Below, in pieces: positions 24,622-32,156 of a stretch of DNA of 64,000 nucleotides. The translations under genes and the position numbers were made by a program. Under the pieces are notes generated by a model, which was not told the origin of the DNA, did not search any database, and worked only from the letters and a program-made list of their open reading frames with translations. The stretch spans positions 355,355-419,354 of the forward strand of contig NZ_PZYY01000006.1 of NCBI RefSeq assembly GCF_003047265.1, read 5' to 3'. This DNA comes from Nocardioides terrigena (GTDB lineage: Bacteria > Actinomycetota > Actinomycetes > Propionibacteriales > Nocardioidaceae). The first letter of the stretch is position 1, and each line of letters starts with the position of its first letter.

Positions 24622-26172
24622 TCAGGCGGCGCTGTCGCTGGCCTCGATGCTCGACTGCGGCTCTTCGCCGAGCAGGATCCGCTCGACCTCGCTGGGCTGG
24701 TACCCCCACTCCACGAGCGCGCCGAGCACGCGGGCGTCCCACGAGGTCGGGTTGCGCCAGGAGTGCTTGCCGGTCGTGGCCTCCCACGCGGCGACGACGG
24801 CGGCGAGCGTGGTCATGGTCGCGGCCTTCGGCGTGCTCGCCTTGGTCGCGATCTTGTGGCACTCGTCGTGGCCCGCGCCGTCGTAGCCGGTCGGGACGTC
24901 GATCCCGAGCAGGGTGAAGAGCATCGGGTGCCGGTGGTCCATGGCCTTGCTCAGTGAGTGGTGGCCGGTGACGACGGCCTCGCAGATCAGCGCCTCGGCA
25001 CCCTTCGGGGCCGTCTTGCGGGCCACGAACCCGGTCAGCCACTCCCGGCGCACGGTCTCGGCGCTCGCCCAGGCCTTATTGTTGGCGATCACGCGGCGGC
25101 GCTCATCACGGCGGGCCTCGGCCTCCTCCTCGCTCTCGGTCTCGTCCCCGCTGTCGGTAGTGGTGCTGCCGGACCCGCCGCCGCGACGACGCAGGCCGGA
25201 GGCGGCGAGGTCGGTGACGACCCACACCGGCATGTACTGCTGGTAGGGCTCGGCGGGCTCGTAGTCGTCCTCCTCCTCGTCCGTGCTGTCCTCGCTCTCC
25301 TCGTCGTACGCGTCCTCGGGGTAGACCCACTCCTTGACGACCTGGACGCGAGCGCCGGGAACGTTGGGCCACTCCTCCTCGGGCAGCGGCTCGCCGTCCT
25401 CGGTGACCAGCCCCTGGATGCGCAGCACCTCGTCGGCCTCCGCGACCTCCTCGGCGCTCAGCACCGGCAGGCCCTCGGCGCGCAGTCGCTCGACCTCGGC
25501 GTCGTCGGCCTCTCGCTCGGCTGCCTCGTCGCGCAGCCGCTGGGACTCGTGGGCGAGCGAGCGCCCCCACCGCTTGGTGTTCTCCAGGCGCTGCACGGCC
25601 TCGGGGTCGTGCTCGAACTCGGCGAAGATCGCGGCCTCCTCCAACGTCAGGTCTCCGGAGTCGAGCCGGTTGCGGGTCTGGTCGGCCTTGGTGACTGCCA
25701 GGGCGGCGTTCACGGTGGGGCGGTCGATGCTGGTGCGCTTGGCGATCTGCGCGGCGCTCACGCCGAGCAGGGCCAGCTGCTCCACGCCCGCGACGATCTC
25801 GGCCTCGCGCATCCCGGCGCGGTGGATGTTCTCGACCATCTGGTCGCCGATCCGGTCGGCGTCGGCGGGCTGGGGCACGACGCGGGCCGGGATCAGGCCG
25901 GTGGGGGTGCCGACCTCGGCGGCGGTCACGGTGCGGCGCTGGCCGCGCAGCAGGACGTACTGGCCGTCCTCGTTGCGGTAGACCGTGACGGCCTCCAGAA
26001 CGCCGCGCTCCTTGATCGACTTGCGGAACTCCTTGTGGTCGGGTCGCAGGTCGGCCCGGACGTTGGTGCCGATGATGATGTCGGCGGGGTCGAGGTACAG
26101 GAACTCCTCGGCCTGGACGGCGTCGGTGGCCTCGGCGGCGGTGTCGGCGGTGGTCTGGATGGTGTCGGTCAT
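24622..26172 (-). CDS. ParB/Srx-fold DNA-binding protein
   Basis: 516 aa. The N-terminal ParB-like nuclease fold (about 28-125) has the signature TNVRADLRPDHKEFRKSIKE, then LLRGQRRTVTAAEV and ENIHRAGM. A KorB/ParB helix-turn-helix follows (about 130-165, LGVSAAQIAKRTSIDRPTVN). Residues 180-350 are highly acidic with a long Glu/Asp run, and the C-terminus is helical. ParB proteins bind centromere-like sites and use CTP; no ParA partner is seen in the window, so this may be a regulator or a ParA-independent segregation factor. ATG 26172 follows GGAGGAC; the upstream in-frame extension is rejected. Confidence 0.78.
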   Translation of the reverse strand: MTDTIQTTADTAAEATDAVQAEEFLYLDPADIIIGTNVRADLRPDHKEFRKSIKERGVLEAVTVYRNEDGQYVLLRGQRRTVTAAEVGTPTGLIPARVVPQPADADRIGDQMVENIHRAGMREAEIVAGVEQLALLGVSAAQIAKRTSIDRPTVNAALAVTKADQTRNRLDSGDLTLEEAAIFAEFEHDPEAVQRLENTKRWGRSLAHESQRLRDEAAEREADDAEVERLRAEGLPVLSAEEVAEADEVLRIQGLVTEDGEPLPEEEWPNVPGARVQVVKEWVYPEDAYDEESEDSTDEEEDDYEPAEPYQQYMPVWVVTDLAASGLRRRGGGSGSTTTDSGDETESEEEAEARRDERRRVIANNKAWASAETVRREWLTGFVARKTAPKGAEALICEAVVTGHHSLSKAMDHRHPMLFTLLGIDVPTGYDGAGHDECHKIATKASTPKAATMTTLAAVVAAWEATTGKHSWRNPTSWDARVLGALVEWGYQPSEVERILLGEEPQSSIEASDSAA

Positions 26173-26211
26173 GCGGCTGTCCTCCGTGAGTAGAATAGAA
26201 AGAACTGACAG
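26172..26211 (-). promoter_or_regulatory. Shared leader/promoter, ParB-like copy
   Basis: Minus-strand leader starting TCAGTTC and containing GTTCTTTCTATTC at 26205-26193, 20 nt before the ATG. The same 13-mer occurs once more at 20818-20830 in the candidate oriT region. The leader parallels the DUF932 leader along its whole length. Confidence 0.55.
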
Positions 26212-26481
26212 AAGCAAGTCTCCTAGCGGGGGCCGACGCCTACCGGGGCACAGGGCGGACCTGTGGAAAGGTGGGCACCCGGTGAGGGTGGGGAAAACCC
26301 AGCCTCACTGGGCGCGGACTCTGATGCGGCGGCGCGGCGCAGCTGCACCTCGTAGCTGGCTGAACGAAAGGAATCGAGCGAGGGTGGGAACGGCGGCGCA
26401 GGGCCCCGACCGGGAATGCAGCGGCATTGGTGTTAGCCGCTGCGGCTCGACGCCGGCGGGTGAGACCAGGGGAGTGATCAG

Positions 26482-26937
26482 GTGACGAGCCAGACCACGA
26501 CCCCGGTCGGGATCTACTGGAAGCCCGGCGTGTGGGACCTCGCGCGATCGGCCTACATCGCCGACCTGGACACCGATGTCGACTCGCCCGGCTCGTTCGT
26601 CGGCTGGCTCGCCCAGGCGCTCGAGCTGCACACCCGGCGCTCACCACAGCAGCGGGCCGAACTCGCGGCCGCGGGCGAGAAGCATCCCGCCCTGGTCAGC
26701 GTGACCCGCAAGAGCTTCAACAAGAAGCACGACCTGCCGGCCGCGACCATCGAGGCGGTCGAAGACGCGCTCGTGGCCGACCGTCAGGAGCTCGGCCGGA
26801 TGCTCGCCCGCTCCGCGTTCGCCCAGGAAGCCGTGATCGCTGCGGCCGAGGATGCCCGCCGGCGGCTGGGCCGCGAGCTGCCGCCGCCTCCGCAGAAGCT
26901 CAGCAACCGGCCGCCGCGGCGCCGGCCGGCACGGTAG
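26482..26937 (+). CDS. Small putative DNA-binding protein (partition-like)
   Basis: 151 aa from a GTG preceded by GGGGAGTGATCAG. The N-terminal part (KPGVWDLARSAYIADLDTDVDSP, trimmed) is followed by SFVGWLAQALELHTRRSPQQRAEL and by a basic, proline-rich tail. Actinobacterial plasmid centromere-binding proteins have a similar short domain that starts with a bound-strand segment and ends with a basic tail, so a partition or regulatory role is possible. No catalytic motif. It is divergent from the ParB-like gene and followed by a terminator. Confidence 0.45.
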   Translation: MTSQTTTPVGIYWKPGVWDLARSAYIADLDTDVDSPGSFVGWLAQALELHTRRSPQQRAELAAAGEKHPALVSVTRKSFNKKHDLPAATIEAVEDALVADRQELGRMLARSAFAQEAVIAAAEDARRRLGRELPPPPQKLSNRPPRRRPAR

Positions 26938-26991
26938 GTCAGCTGGCCGCCGGCACGGGTTGTGTCGGTGCCTACGCCTAGCGTGCTTCTC

Positions 26992-27035
26992 AGCGCCCCG
27001 ATCCGGTACCCGAGAGCCGGTCGGGGCGCTTCTTT
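26992..27035 (+). terminator. Rho-independent terminator
   Basis: AGCGCCCCGA (26992-27001) pairs with TCGGGGCGCT (27021-27030), with a further CCGG/CCGG inner pairing, followed by TCTTT. It lies about 55 nt after the stop of the putative DNA-binding gene and just before bipartite box 4. Confidence 0.7.
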
Positions 27036-27045
27036 GCGCCCTCGT

Positions 27046-27080
27046 TGATCGCCCCGGACCCCTTCGCGGACCTAGGTGAC
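27046..27080 (+). promoter_or_regulatory. Bipartite box, copy 4 (secreted protein)
   Basis: TGATCGC at 27046-27052 and AGGTGAC at 27074-27080, 21 nt apart, 42 nt upstream of the ATG at 27123. The CCTAGGTGACTGCGGG segment is shared almost exactly with copy 5. Confidence 0.78.
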
Positions 27081-27122
27081 TGCGGGGCCGGCCTGCGTCC
27101 CGCCCGAACCGAGGAGGAACGC

Positions 27123-27539
27123 ATGTCCAGATCACCCCGCCGCGCTCGACGCGGCTCAACCCACCCAGCAGTCCTGGCCACCCTCGCCGCGGTCCTGGCG
27201 TCCGCACTGTGCCTGACCGCCACCTCGCCGGCGGCCGCGGCTGAGCCCGTCGAGGACATGGGCTGCCGGATGGTCATCTGGTCCTCCGACAGCGTCTTCG
27301 ACACCTCCTACGCCCACGACGGCATGCGGCACACCTTCCGCGGCTGCTTGGTCAAGCGCGGCTGGTTCACGAAGTCCTACCGCTCCCTCAAGAACCGGCA
27401 GTGGCGGCTGAACAACCACCTGGCCAGCTCGGAGTGCCGGGTCGGCGACTACCACCTCTCCGGCGTCAGGCGGACCACCTACAAGGGCATCCGCGTCGTC
27501 GTCTTCATGTACCGCTTCGACTACCTGGTGCCCTGCTGA
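27123..27539 (+). CDS. Secreted Cys-containing protein of unknown function
   Basis: 138 aa with a classical signal peptide: basic start, hydrophobic core around residues 18-35, and AAAA-type cleavage near residue 39. The mature part of about 98 residues is basic, with four cysteines (in MGCR, RGCL, SSECR and the C-terminal residue), suggesting two disulfides in a small stable domain. It is not recognised. It is preceded by GAGGAGGAAC and by bipartite box 4, so it belongs to the same regulon as the transfer genes and may act at the cell surface during mating (inference). Confidence 0.6.
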   Translation: MSRSPRRARRGSTHPAVLATLAAVLASALCLTATSPAAAAEPVEDMGCRMVIWSSDSVFDTSYAHDGMRHTFRGCLVKRGWFTKSYRSLKNRQWRLNNHLASSECRVGDYHLSGVRRTTYKGIRVVVFMYRFDYLVPC

Positions 27540-27585
27540 GCAGTCCCACGCGAGCACGAGCGGATCCGAACAAGTTCGGCCGATG

Positions 27586-27620
27586 TGATCGCTGCCGGCC
27601 CCCGATGGGACCTAGGTGAC
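27586..27620 (+). promoter_or_regulatory. Bipartite box, copy 5 (ssb operon)
   Basis: TGATCGC at 27586-27592 and AGGTGAC at 27614-27620, 21 nt apart, 44 nt upstream of the ATG at 27665. Downstream of the box, TGCGGGACCGATCCGAAC resembles the region after copy 4 and ends in the same GAGGAGGAA ribosome binding site. Confidence 0.78.
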
Positions 27621-27664
27621 TGCGGGACCGATCCGAACGTCTCGCAGTCACCGAGGAGGAAGTC

Positions 27665-28054
27665 ATGTCCACCACCATCACCTTCGCCGGCAACCTGGCC
27701 GAGGCTCCCGAGCTGCTCTACACCCGCGAGAACAAGCCTTTCGTCAGCTGCCGGGTCCTGGTCAACCGGTGCGTAAAGAACGACGAGGGGGAGTGGGTCA
27801 ACGACGAGCCCACTGCCCACAACGTCAAGATCTTCTGCTCGGCCGCCACGCATGTGCACGACAGCTGCGGATCCGGCGACCCGATCTTCGTCCACGGCCT
27901 CGAGCGCACGGAGAGCTGGCCGGACAAGGAGACCGGCGAGAAGCGCACCAAGGACGTCGTGGTCGTCGACAACCGCTTCGGCGAGGTCGGCGTCTCGCTC
28001 AAGTACGTCTCCGCGCGCATCGAGCGTGCCGCCCGCCCGGCCCAGGCCAGCTGA
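27665..28054 (+). CDS. ssb: Single-stranded DNA-binding protein (OB fold)
   Basis: 129 aa. The OB-fold pattern of SSB is visible: ITFAGNLAEAPEL at the start, FVSCRVLVN, VKIFCSAATH, then GDPIFVHGLERTESW and a C-terminal VGVSLKYVSARIERA. It is shorter than chromosomal SSB and lacks the acidic DDDIPF-type tail, ending RPAQAS. Conjugative elements often bring their own SSB to coat the entering strand. It heads an operon with the DUF4192 gene, a small acidic protein and a DprA-like gene, consistent with handling of single-stranded DNA after transfer. Bipartite box 5 lies upstream. Confidence 0.78.
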   Translation: MSTTITFAGNLAEAPELLYTRENKPFVSCRVLVNRCVKNDEGEWVNDEPTAHNVKIFCSAATHVHDSCGSGDPIFVHGLERTESWPDKETGEKRTKDVVVVDNRFGEVGVSLKYVSARIERAARPAQAS

Positions 28055-28070
28055 CCGCGCGGAGGTTCCG

Positions 28071-29099
28071 ATGGATCTCGTCGTACAGTCCCCGGACGAG
28101 CTGCTCGCCGCAGTGCCGCACGTCCTCGGCTTCAAGCCTGAGGAGTCGATCGTCCTCGTACCCTTCCGGCCCGGGCTCCCCATCACCCGCGTCGACCTGC
28201 CGAAGACGGCCGCCGACCGCGAGGAGGTCTGGGACGCCCTCCGCGGCCCCTACGGCCGCCACGCCCGCCCCGGAGCGCGCCTGGCGATCCTCTGCTTCAC
28301 CGAGGACCGCCGCAGCGCCGAGCTGGCCAGCCAGCATCTGTCCAACCGCCTCGACACCGTGGGCATCACCACCCACATCCGGCTGTGGGCCGACGGGGAG
28401 CGGTGGCGTGAGTTCAACACCGGCCAGACCGGACTTCAGACCCCGGCGACCGCCGAGCGGATCGCGGCCGCGACCGTGCTGACCGGCGCCGCCCAGCCGG
28501 CCGCCAGCCGGGCCTCTCTGGCCGCGTCCATGGTCGGGGACCGTGAGCCGATCGCCCAGCTGATCCGCGCGGCCCGGGCCGCGGCCGCGGGCAGCACTCC
28601 CGCCGTCGAGCGGGGCTGGGCACTGGACCGGCTCGAGCAGTTCCACACCGACGGCAACCGGATCTCCGATGTCGACGGCGCACGGATGCTGGTGGCCCTG
28701 GAGACGATCAGCACCCGCGACGCGCTGTGGGAGGACATGAGCCGGGAGAACCACACCTCCCACATGGCCCTCTGGAACGACCTGACCCGCCGCGCCCCCG
28801 ACGAGGTCCGCGCAGCGCCGGCCTCCATGCTCGGCTTCGCCAGCTGGCTGCACGGCGACGGCGCCAAGGCCTGGTGCGCCCTCGACCAGGTGCCCGCGGA
28901 CCGGCCGTACTCCATGGCCGCCATTGTCGCCTCGGCCCTGCAGAACGGCATCCACCCCCGCGAGTGGGAGCGATACCAGACCCAGATGCGCGACCTCGCC
29001 GGCGAGCTCGACGAGTCCTTCGTGCCCAAGCCTCCCGAACAGCAGCGGGACCTGCCGCGCACCCAGTCAACCGCCGACCGGCCCGCCCCGGGCCGCTGA
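28071..29099 (+). CDS. DUF4192 family protein
   Basis: 342 aa, ATG after GGAGGTTCCG. The start is typical of DUF4192: SPDELLAAVPHVLGFKPEES, then VLVPFRPG and later LAILCFTEDRR. The remainder is alpha-helical. The family is common on actinobacterial chromosomes and mobile elements; its activity is not established. It sits between ssb and dprA-like genes, pointing to a role in DNA processing. Near the C-terminus it carries GELDESFVP, almost identical to GELDESFIP in the DprA-like protein two genes on, in both cases followed by a short Pro-rich disordered end. Confidence 0.72.
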   Translation: MDLVVQSPDELLAAVPHVLGFKPEESIVLVPFRPGLPITRVDLPKTAADREEVWDALRGPYGRHARPGARLAILCFTEDRRSAELASQHLSNRLDTVGITTHIRLWADGERWREFNTGQTGLQTPATAERIAAATVLTGAAQPAASRASLAASMVGDREPIAQLIRAARAAAAGSTPAVERGWALDRLEQFHTDGNRISDVDGARMLVALETISTRDALWEDMSRENHTSHMALWNDLTRRAPDEVRAAPASMLGFASWLHGDGAKAWCALDQVPADRPYSMAAIVASALQNGIHPREWERYQTQMRDLAGELDESFVPKPPEQQRDLPRTQSTADRPAPGR

Positions 29100-29114
29100 G
29101 AAGGGGACACCGCG

Positions 29115-29279
29115 ATGAACTACGACGACACCGACCCGATCGACGACGCCCAGCCCAGCGCCACCGAGCGCCAGCTGCGCCGCCTCGTCGTGCCCGAGCC
29201 CGCGGCCTATGCCCCCGATAAGCGCCTCGACGTCATCCACGAACCCGACCTCGACCTGCTGTGGGGAGGCCAGTCATGA
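29115..29279 (+). CDS. Small acidic protein between DUF4192 and DprA-like genes
   Basis: 54 aa. ATG at 29115 follows AAGGGGACACCGCG, and the stop overlaps the next ATG (ATGA at 29276). It is strongly acidic (YDDTDPIDD at the start and HEPDLDLLWGG at the end) with a short basic centre. Codon use matches the neighbours. Unknown family; its size and charge are like adaptor or inhibitor peptides. Evidence is the operon coupling on the 3' side and the ribosome binding site. Confidence 0.5.
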   Translation: MNYDDTDPIDDAQPSATERQLRRLVVPEPAAYAPDKRLDVIHEPDLDLLWGGQS

Positions 29280-30325
29280 GCACCACCCGCATCGACGTCG
29301 ACGACGTTGACCGACTCGGCCGCGTCACCCTCAGCAGGTCCATCGAGCCCGGAGACCTCCGCGTCACCGGCTTGGTCAGCGAGCTCGGCGCCGGCAAGGT
29401 CCTCGGCTACCTCGAGGCCGCGGGCGACGTCGAATCCCACTGGGGCTTCGCGCTCGCCCAGGAGCTCGGCCGCGTCGACCCCGCCCAGGTGCTTGAGCAG
29501 GCCGCCGCCCGCGGCATCCGCTTCATCGTCCCTGGCGACGCCGAGTGGCCCACCCAGTTCGGCGCACTCCGCAACGCCGGCGCCCTCCACGAACGCGGCG
29601 GGGAACCCGTCGGCCTGTGGGTCCGCGGAGCGCACGACCTGCGTCAGCTCGCCGGCAACTCCGTCGCGGTCGTCGGATCGCGAGCCGCCACCAGCTACGG
29701 CGCCAAGCAGGCAACCGAGCTGAGCCGCGACCTCGCCACCATGGGCCACACCGTCATCAGCGGCCTCGCCTACGGCGTCGATCAGGCGGCGCACCGCGGC
29801 GCCCTCATCGCCGGCGGCCCGACCATCGCCGTCCTGCCCGGCGGCGTCGACCGGCCCTATCCGGCCGCACACGCCCAGCTGCTCGAGGCGATCGCGGAAC
29901 GCGGCCTTGTCGTCTCCGAGGCACCCCCGGGAGCCGGACCCACCCGAACCCGCTTCCTGGCCCGGAACAGGGTCGTCGCCGGCCTGTCTGAGGGAACGGT
30001 CGTCGTCGAGGCCGCACTGCGCAGCGGCGCACTCAACACCGCCCACTGGACCACCAACCTGCACCGACCTGTCATGGGCGTCCCCGGCCCCGTCAGCAGC
30101 GCGGCGTCTACCGGCGTCAACCAGCTCGTGCGGCTCGGTCAGGCCAGCATGGTGACAAGCGCCCAGGACGTCATCACCGACCTCACCACCCACGCCAACG
30201 CTGCGGCCACCTCCGCCGATGGTGCCTCCGGGGAGCTCGACGAGTCGTTCATTCCCGGCCCCGTGAGCTCCATGCGGAGCGGCGTCCCCGGCTCAGTGGC
30301 CCCGGTCGCCGCCCCCCGTCGCTGA
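29276..30325 (+). CDS. dprA: DprA/Smf-like DNA-processing protein
   Basis: 349 aa. The Rossmann-type DprA core lies at about residues 75-285: VVGSRAATSYG, SGLAYGVDQAAHRGAL, AVLPGGVDRPYPAAHAQL, SEAPPG and RFLARNRVVAGLSEGTVVVEA. DprA binds ssDNA and loads RecA during transformation; element-borne copies may protect or process incoming strands. The C-terminal winged helix seen in many DprA proteins is replaced by about 65 residues of Ala/Pro/Gly-rich sequence containing GELDESFIP, which is shared with the DUF4192 protein upstream. It is coupled to the small acidic gene by ATGA. Confidence 0.82.
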   Translation: MSTTRIDVDDVDRLGRVTLSRSIEPGDLRVTGLVSELGAGKVLGYLEAAGDVESHWGFALAQELGRVDPAQVLEQAAARGIRFIVPGDAEWPTQFGALRNAGALHERGGEPVGLWVRGAHDLRQLAGNSVAVVGSRAATSYGAKQATELSRDLATMGHTVISGLAYGVDQAAHRGALIAGGPTIAVLPGGVDRPYPAAHAQLLEAIAERGLVVSEAPPGAGPTRTRFLARNRVVAGLSEGTVVVEAALRSGALNTAHWTTNLHRPVMGVPGPVSSAASTGVNQLVRLGQASMVTSAQDVITDLTTHANAAATSADGASGELDESFIPGPVSSMRSGVPGSVAPVAAPRR

Positions 30326-30342
30326 GGCGATCTGCAGCAATC

Positions 30343-30351
30343 TGTGGATAA
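30343..30351 (-). promoter_or_regulatory. DnaA-box-like site 1
   Basis: The minus strand reads TTATCCACA at 30351-30343 (extended GTTATCCACAG), a perfect match to the DnaA box consensus. It lies in the 120-nt gap after the DprA-like gene. Two more copies occur at 43.61 and 47.14 kb, each 80-95 nt from a gene start. Confidence 0.5.
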
Positions 30352-30445
30352 CCCTGGTTCCGTCCAAACGCCACCTACGCTGCTGACAGTACGAAGGCGT
30401 GCTCGAGGTCGCCGCCAGGAACGCAAACGAACAAGGAGAACACCG

Positions 30446-30565
30446 ATGATCACCCTGACCGCTGAGCCCCCGGCCGCGGCGGCCGTCCGCGTTGACTGGA
30501 TGTGGACCGTGAGTGTCGAGCGCGTGCTGGATGCTGCGCCCGACCTGCTCAACTGGGCCAGCTGA
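30446..30565 (+). CDS. Possible 39-aa small protein
   Basis: ATG follows a good ribosome binding site, AAGGAG, at 7 nt spacing. It encodes a short amphipathic peptide (VDWMWTVSVERVLDAAPDLL) ending before a convergent broken gene. A -10-like TACGCT lies about 60 nt upstream. Nothing else supports it, so it may be a small real peptide or chance. Confidence 0.35.
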   Translation: MITLTAEPPAAAAVRVDWMWTVSVERVLDAAPDLLNWAS

Positions 30566-30568
30566 GCC

Positions 30569-30838
30569 CTAGCTGCCAGGGCCGGTCCAGTTCGGATCGA
30601 CCGGCACCGGAATCAGGTCCTCCCTCCGCAACCAGTCCATCTTGACGACCGGTTTGAGTGCCGCGTCGTCATGCCACACCACCAGGGCCTCCCATCGCCG
30701 GCCCTCACGCTACCAACCCAGGACCAGCCCCCGGGACGGCTTGAGCCGGCCTGGATTCCGGATCAGCACGAACCGCACGTCGCCGTACGGCCGCCATGCG
30801 TCGTTCTTCGGCGGGTTGGCAGACACGGCGCCGCTCAC
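30569..30838 (-). pseudogene. Tandem paralog broken by an in-frame amber codon
   Basis: From GTG 30838, which overlaps the stop of the preceding gene, one frame encodes 42 residues ending SRGLVLGW, then TAG at 30712-30710, and continues in the same frame with REGRRWEALVVWHDD to PNWTGPGS and a second stop at 30571-30569. The sequence on both sides of the TAG is clearly one protein. It aligns with the upstream intact protein, where RPGLLLEWRRADHLWEG covers the same place and has Arg opposite the amber codon. A point nonsense mutation is the simplest explanation; suppression is an alternative. Confidence 0.7.
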
Positions 30839-31137
30839 TCGGTGGTGAGCAGCTCGGCCGGGATCCACTCCTCGACCGTGGCCCAGCGCCCGGGCCTCAA
30901 TTGCGCGACGTAGACGACTCGGCCTTCCCAGAGGTGGTCGGCGCGCCGCCACTCCAGGAGCAGGCCTGGGCGTGGTTGTGACGCGTCGACGGGAACGCTG
31001 ACCCAGCAGTGCCGCCCCGGGTGCTCGGGCCCGGCTGCGCTCGCCGTCGGCGCTGGCTCCTGGTGGACGCCTCGGTCGACGCGCACGCGGTCCTTCAAGG
31101 GGATGCCCGCCCCGCGCCCGTAGCCGCCGCCCGCCAT
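30835..31137 (-). CDS. Small conserved protein, intact member of a tandem pair
   Basis: 100 aa. The first 35 residues are Gly/Arg-rich and flexible. The core HCWVSVP, then PRPGLLLEWRR and WEGRVVYVAQLRPG, and the C-terminal WIPAELL resemble small beta-barrel proteins of actinobacterial mobile elements whose function is unknown. The start lies 13 nt from the LexA-type box in the divergent region shared with the DNA ligase gene, so both may be part of the SOS response. The next gene downstream is its amber-interrupted paralog. Confidence 0.6.
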   Translation of the reverse strand: MAGGGYGRGAGIPLKDRVRVDRGVHQEPAPTASAAGPEHPGRHCWVSVPVDASQPRPGLLLEWRRADHLWEGRVVYVAQLRPGRWATVEEWIPAELLTTE

Positions 31138-31148
31138 GGCCCATAGCG

Positions 31149-31164
31149 TAGAACACATGTTCGA
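31149..31164. promoter_or_regulatory. LexA-type SOS box in a divergent promoter region
   Basis: TAGAACACATGTTCGA contains the perfect palindrome GAAC-ACAT-GTTC (31151-31162) and matches the actinobacterial SOS box TCGAAC-N4-GTTCGA at 14 of 16 positions. It lies between the divergent starts of the small conserved gene (31137) and the ligase (31200), overlapping the position expected for the ligase -35 region. Confidence 0.72.
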
Positions 31165-31187
31165 AGTGATGGGCGGCGTTGGTTTCG

Positions 31188-31193
31188 TACGCT
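31188..31193 (+). promoter_or_regulatory. -10 box of a probably leaderless ligase transcript
   Basis: TACGCT fits the actinobacterial -10 consensus TANNNT and ends 6 nt before the GTG at 31200, so transcription should begin at or next to the start codon. No ribosome binding site precedes the GTG. Confidence 0.5.
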
Positions 31194-31199
31194 GAATGG

Positions 31200-32156
31200 G
31201 TGCCGACCACCTGGGAGCCGATGCTGGCCAAGCCGGCAGCCACGCTGCCAGCGGTCGGCGGCCTGCTGGGCGGCACTGTCTACGAACCGAAGTGGGATGG
31301 CTACCGGGCCATCCTCGAGCGCACGAGCGCCGGGTGCCGGGTGTGGTCACGCAAGGGCGCCGACCTAGCGGCAGGGTTCCCCGAGATCGTCCAAGCCGCC
31401 CTCGAGCAGCTGGAGCCGGGCACGGTGATCGACGGTGAACTCGTCGTGTGGCGGGACGGCCGACTCGACTTCGGGGCACTGGCCCCGCGGCTGGCATACC
31501 GCGGCCGCCGCGGGCCGCGGGCGGACCTCCCACCTGCCTCCTTCCTGGCTTTCGACGTCTTGGCTGCAGGCGACGTCGACCTGCGTACCAAGCCGCTGCG
31601 CGATCGCAGGGCAGTGCTCGAGCAGTTGGCGGGATCGTGGCAGCCGCCGATGCAGCTGACGCCGCAGACCGCGGACCCGGCGGAGGCGCAGCGCTGGCTG
31701 ACGGAGTACGCCGCGGCCGAAGTCGGTGTGGAGGGCCTGGTCGCCAAGGGAGCCGGGCAGCGCTACCTGCCTGGTCAGCGGGGGTGGGTGAAGTTCCGGA
31801 TCCGCAACACCCGCGAGGCCACGGTCGGCGCGGTCATCGGTCGCGTCGACCAACCAGTTCGGCTGATCCTTGGCCTCCGAGATGCCGCTGGCACACTGAG
31901 GGTGGCCGGCGCGACCCATCCGCTCAGCTCTAGGGAGTCGGCCGAGCTCGCAGCGGTCCTCGTCGGCACCGATGACCACCCGTGGCCGGCTGAACTCAGC
32001 ACCCGTCAGCTGGGGCGTTTCAGCCGCGAGCCGGTTGCGATCACCCGGGTGACCCCCACGGTGATCGTCGAGGTTGAGGCGGACACCGCGTTTGAGCACG
32101 GTCGGTGGCGGCATCTGACCCGTTACTGCCGGCTGCGCCTGGACCTCTCCAGCTGA
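31200..32156 (+). CDS. ATP-dependent DNA ligase (LigC/LigD-ligase type)
   Basis: 318 aa. Nucleotidyltransferase motif I is EPKWDGYR with the adenylated Lys near residue 31; motif III is FLAFDVLA, motif IV GVEGLVAKG and motif V WVKFRIRN, followed by an OB-fold C-terminal domain with HPLSSRESAEL. It has no polymerase or Ku-type partner here, so it is a stand-alone ligase of the LigC size class, usually linked to end joining or stress repair. The GTG at 31200 is preferred because the -10 box ends 6 nt before it and MPTTWEPMLA is the usual family start. Likely LexA-regulated. Confidence 0.82.
   Translation: MPTTWEPMLAKPAATLPAVGGLLGGTVYEPKWDGYRAILERTSAGCRVWSRKGADLAAGFPEIVQAALEQLEPGTVIDGELVVWRDGRLDFGALAPRLAYRGRRGPRADLPPASFLAFDVLAAGDVDLRTKPLRDRRAVLEQLAGSWQPPMQLTPQTADPAEAQRWLTEYAAAEVGVEGLVAKGAGQRYLPGQRGWVKFRIRNTREATVGAVIGRVDQPVRLILGLRDAAGTLRVAGATHPLSSRESAELAAVLVGTDDHPWPAELSTRQLGRFSREPVAITRVTPTVIVEVEADTAFEHGRWRHLTRYCRLRLDLSS

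Noticed and set aside
24622..26937. Complete ParAB partition locus
   Set aside because: The ParB-like protein and a small partition-like protein are present, but no ParA-type Walker ATPase lies nearby.
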